Part shown: positions 12,157-13,453 of the stretch, one piece after another
How the letters are laid out: the number at the start of each line of letters is the position of its first letter
Numbering within the stretch: the stretch's first letter is position 1
NCBI GenBank assembly: GCA_903853515.1
Contig: CAINTU010000006.1
Coordinates: 1-13,453 of the forward strand
DNA from: an uncultured Micrococcales bacterium
GTDB lineage: Bacteria; Actinomycetota; Actinomycetes; Actinomycetales; Microbacteriaceae
Reading direction: 5' to 3'
Length of the DNA stretch: 13,453 bases
Translations under genes and position numbers: made by a program
The notes under the pieces: model-generated
Databases searched by the model: none
What the model saw: the letters and a program-made list of their open reading frames with translations, nothing else
What the model was told of the DNA's origin: nothing

Positions 12157-13110
12157 GTGCTCACTCGCTTTATCAAAGTTGAAAGAAATGCTGCGGCATT
12201 AATTCTTTTGGCTGCACTCGCTGGGCTCGTAGTCGCGAACTTTGGCAATACTTTTGGCCTCACCAACTTAGCGGACCACCTCGGCATCGGCTCAGATGCC
12301 CGAACCATTTTGATCAGCCCATTCTTTCTATTGGTGGGCATCGAGCTTCGTCGCGAATTCAGTGGCAATGCATCGGTTGCTAGAGCACTTGCCGTGCCAG
12401 CACTAGCGGCTATCTTTGGCGTTATAGTGCCTGCAACGTTGTTTATCGCAATCACCTGGGGCAGTGCGTTGCCGCTAGCTGCAAGCCTCACCCCGGTGGC
12501 CACCGATATAACTTTTAGTCTTGCTGTATTTTCGCTCATCGGCCGGTCGATGCCAAGTGGCAGCCGAACCTTTTTGCTTTCGTTCGCTGTAATCGACGAT
12601 CTAATCGCAATCGCGCTCATCAGCATTCTGTTGGCGAGTCGAGCGAATGCACTCAGTTTGCTAAGTGTCGCAGCGGTAGCCGCCGGCCTAACACTCAGCC
12701 CAAAACTCGGTGCCAAAATCGAATCGCCACTGCACACCGTTGTTGCCTTCGCAGTTTTGCCAACCTTCGCGTTTTTGACTCTCGCAATCAAACTTGACGC
12801 AACAGCCACCGCAATGGTGTTCACCTCGGCGCTCGGGCTCGGCATTTTGGCAAGGGTTGCCGGCAAAGTCATCGGCATCAGCTTTGGCGCATGGCTTGGC
12901 GCAAAGCTAGCGAAGCCAACCGACCTGTTGACCAAAAGCGACTATCTGCGCTTATCTACTCTCGGCGGAATCGGCTTCACCGTCGCGTTCATGATCGCGA
13001 ACATTGCTTTCGCCGCTGACCCGCAGCAGCTTCAAGTGGCCACACTCGCCACGCTGTTCGCAGCACTTTTGGCCACCTGCCTAGCCGCCCTCGCCCTGCG
13101 CAAAAGATAA
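12157..13110 (+). CDS. nhaA: Na+/H+ antiporter NhaA (compact form)
   Basis: A 317-residue inner-membrane antiporter that exports Na+ in exchange for H+. It has the NhaA landmarks in order: RNAAALILLAALAGLVVAN, FFLLVGIELRREF (56-68), PVATDITFSLAVFSLIG with D117 (E. coli D133), FAVIDDLIAI with D147-D148 (E. coli D163/D164), GKVIGI with K237 (E. coli K300), and GGIGFTVAFMIANIAF near the end. It is about 70 residues shorter than E. coli NhaA (388) yet keeps the ion-binding residues, so shortened loops or ends are likelier than loss of the core. GTG start at 12157 with TAGTTT 6 nt upstream and no Shine-Dalgarno. A membrane-protein gene follows after 24 bp and may be read through. Confidence 0.93.
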   Translation: MLTRFIKVERNAAALILLAALAGLVVANFGNTFGLTNLADHLGIGSDARTILISPFFLLVGIELRREFSGNASVARALAVPALAAIFGVIVPATLFIAITWGSALPLAASLTPVATDITFSLAVFSLIGRSMPSGSRTFLLSFAVIDDLIAIALISILLASRANALSLLSVAAVAAGLTLSPKLGAKIESPLHTVVAFAVLPTFAFLTLAIKLDATATAMVFTSALGLGILARVAGKVIGISFGAWLGAKLAKPTDLLTKSDYLRLSTLGGIGFTVAFMIANIAFAADPQQLQVATLATLFAALLATCLAALALRKR

Positions 13111-13113
13111 ACT
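13108..13113 (+). promoter_or_regulatory. Possible -10 box before the DUF1295 gene
   Basis: TAAACT overlaps the nhaA TAA stop, the same arrangement seen between DUF3800 and rplJ. It would give a leader of about 15 nt ending in the Shine-Dalgarno GAAAGGGG. No clear -35 is seen. Confidence 0.3.
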
Positions 13114-13134
13114 TTTGCTTTAGAAAGGGGCCAT

Positions 13135-13453
13135 ATGAACGCATACAATTTGAGTCTTTGGGTCTTGGCAGGCATCTGCTTCGCCACTTGGCTCACCTCG
13201 GTCATCACCAAAGAATATTCGTGGGTTGACCGCATCTGGTCGATAATCCCAATTGTTTATACATGGATATTCGCTGCCGGCTCAAACCTTGCCGACCCAC
13301 GCCTCAACACCATGGCAGTGCTGGTCACTCTTTGGGGCGCACGCCTCACCTTCAACTTTGCGCGAAAAGGTGGTTATGCCCCTGGCGGTGAAGACTATCG
13401 CTGGGCGATTTTGCGCAAAAAAATGTCGCCAGCGATCTCTCAACTATTCAACA
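13135..13453 (+). CDS. DUF1295 (steroid 5-alpha-reductase-like) membrane protein, 3' part outside window
   Basis: ATG at 13135 with Shine-Dalgarno GAAAGGGG (13123-13130) 4 nt upstream opens a frame that continues past the right edge (106 codons visible). The protein has hydrophobic helices at about residues 7-23 and 36-50 and conserved DUF1295 text: EYSWVDRIWSIIP, then TLWGARLTFNFARKGGYAPG and GEDYRWAILRKK. The family belongs to the integral membrane steroid 5-alpha-reductase/isoprenylcysteine methyltransferase fold, whose C-terminal NADPH-binding part is outside the window. The enzymatic role in bacteria is not settled. It starts 24 bp after nhaA on the same strand, so co-transcription is plausible. 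Confidence 0.85.
   Translation, partial: MNAYNLSLWVLAGICFATWLTSVITKEYSWVDRIWSIIPIVYTWIFAAGSNLADPRLNTMAVLVTLWGARLTFNFARKGGYAPGGEDYRWAILRKKMSPAISQLFN

Noticed and set aside
12129..12935. 268-codon minus-strand frame opposite nhaA
   Set aside because: It is antisense to a gene with clear NhaA motifs, lacks any recognisable domain, and ends beside the EamA start. It is a codon-bias shadow.

Overview
The window looks like the chromosome of a small-genome, moderate-GC actinobacterium, most likely a planktonic Microbacteriaceae of the Rhodoluna/Aquiluna (Luna) type. This placement is inferred from three things: intergenic gaps are very short; many genes have a TANNNT -10 box exactly 6-7 nt before the start codon, as in actinobacterial leaderless transcription; and several proteins have an actinobacterial flavour (ChoD-like GMC oxidoreductase, RGG-tailed DEAD-box helicase, rplJ leader).

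Layout, left to right. A 5' part of a PfkB sugar kinase (1-596, minus) is divergent from a HAD phosphatase (624-1268) and a glutaredoxin-like gene (1280-1543). A 274-bp gene-free stretch with strong hairpins leads into a 729-aa DEAD-box RNA helicase with Arg/Asp repeats and an RGG tail (1818-4007), closed by a strong terminator. Next is a 91-residue protein that matches only the C-terminal Fe-S segment of bacterial FeS-type photolyases (4092-4367), convergent with an APH/choline-kinase-like phosphotransferase (4373-5377, minus). Divergent from that kinase is a 31-codon orphan 5' end (5398-5493), then an AT-rich gap and a TTG-started DUF3800 gene (5648-6322). The DUF3800 3' end contains the likely rplJ promoter. 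It is followed by an L10-type leader with an attenuator-like terminator, then rplJ (6536-7051), rplL (7092-7469) and a terminator.

The right half holds an RBBP9/YdeN-like serine hydrolase (7539-8138), a saccharopine-dehydrogenase-family oxidoreductase (8181-9467), a ChoD-like GMC oxidoreductase (9495-11198), a convergent EamA exporter whose stop codon shares the palindrome CTAG with the oxidoreductase (11195-12124, minus), a compact NhaA antiporter divergent from it (12157-13110), and the 5' part of a DUF1295 membrane protein (13135 to the edge).

Most genes are unlinked housekeeping functions, each with its own minimal promoter. The coordinated units are HAD-glutaredoxin, rplJ-rplL and possibly NhaA-DUF1295. 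The parts most worth attention are the free-standing FeS-photolyase C-terminus, the structured helicase leader, the probable insertion/deletion scar carrying DUF3800 beside rplJ, and the very compact divergent leaderless promoters.
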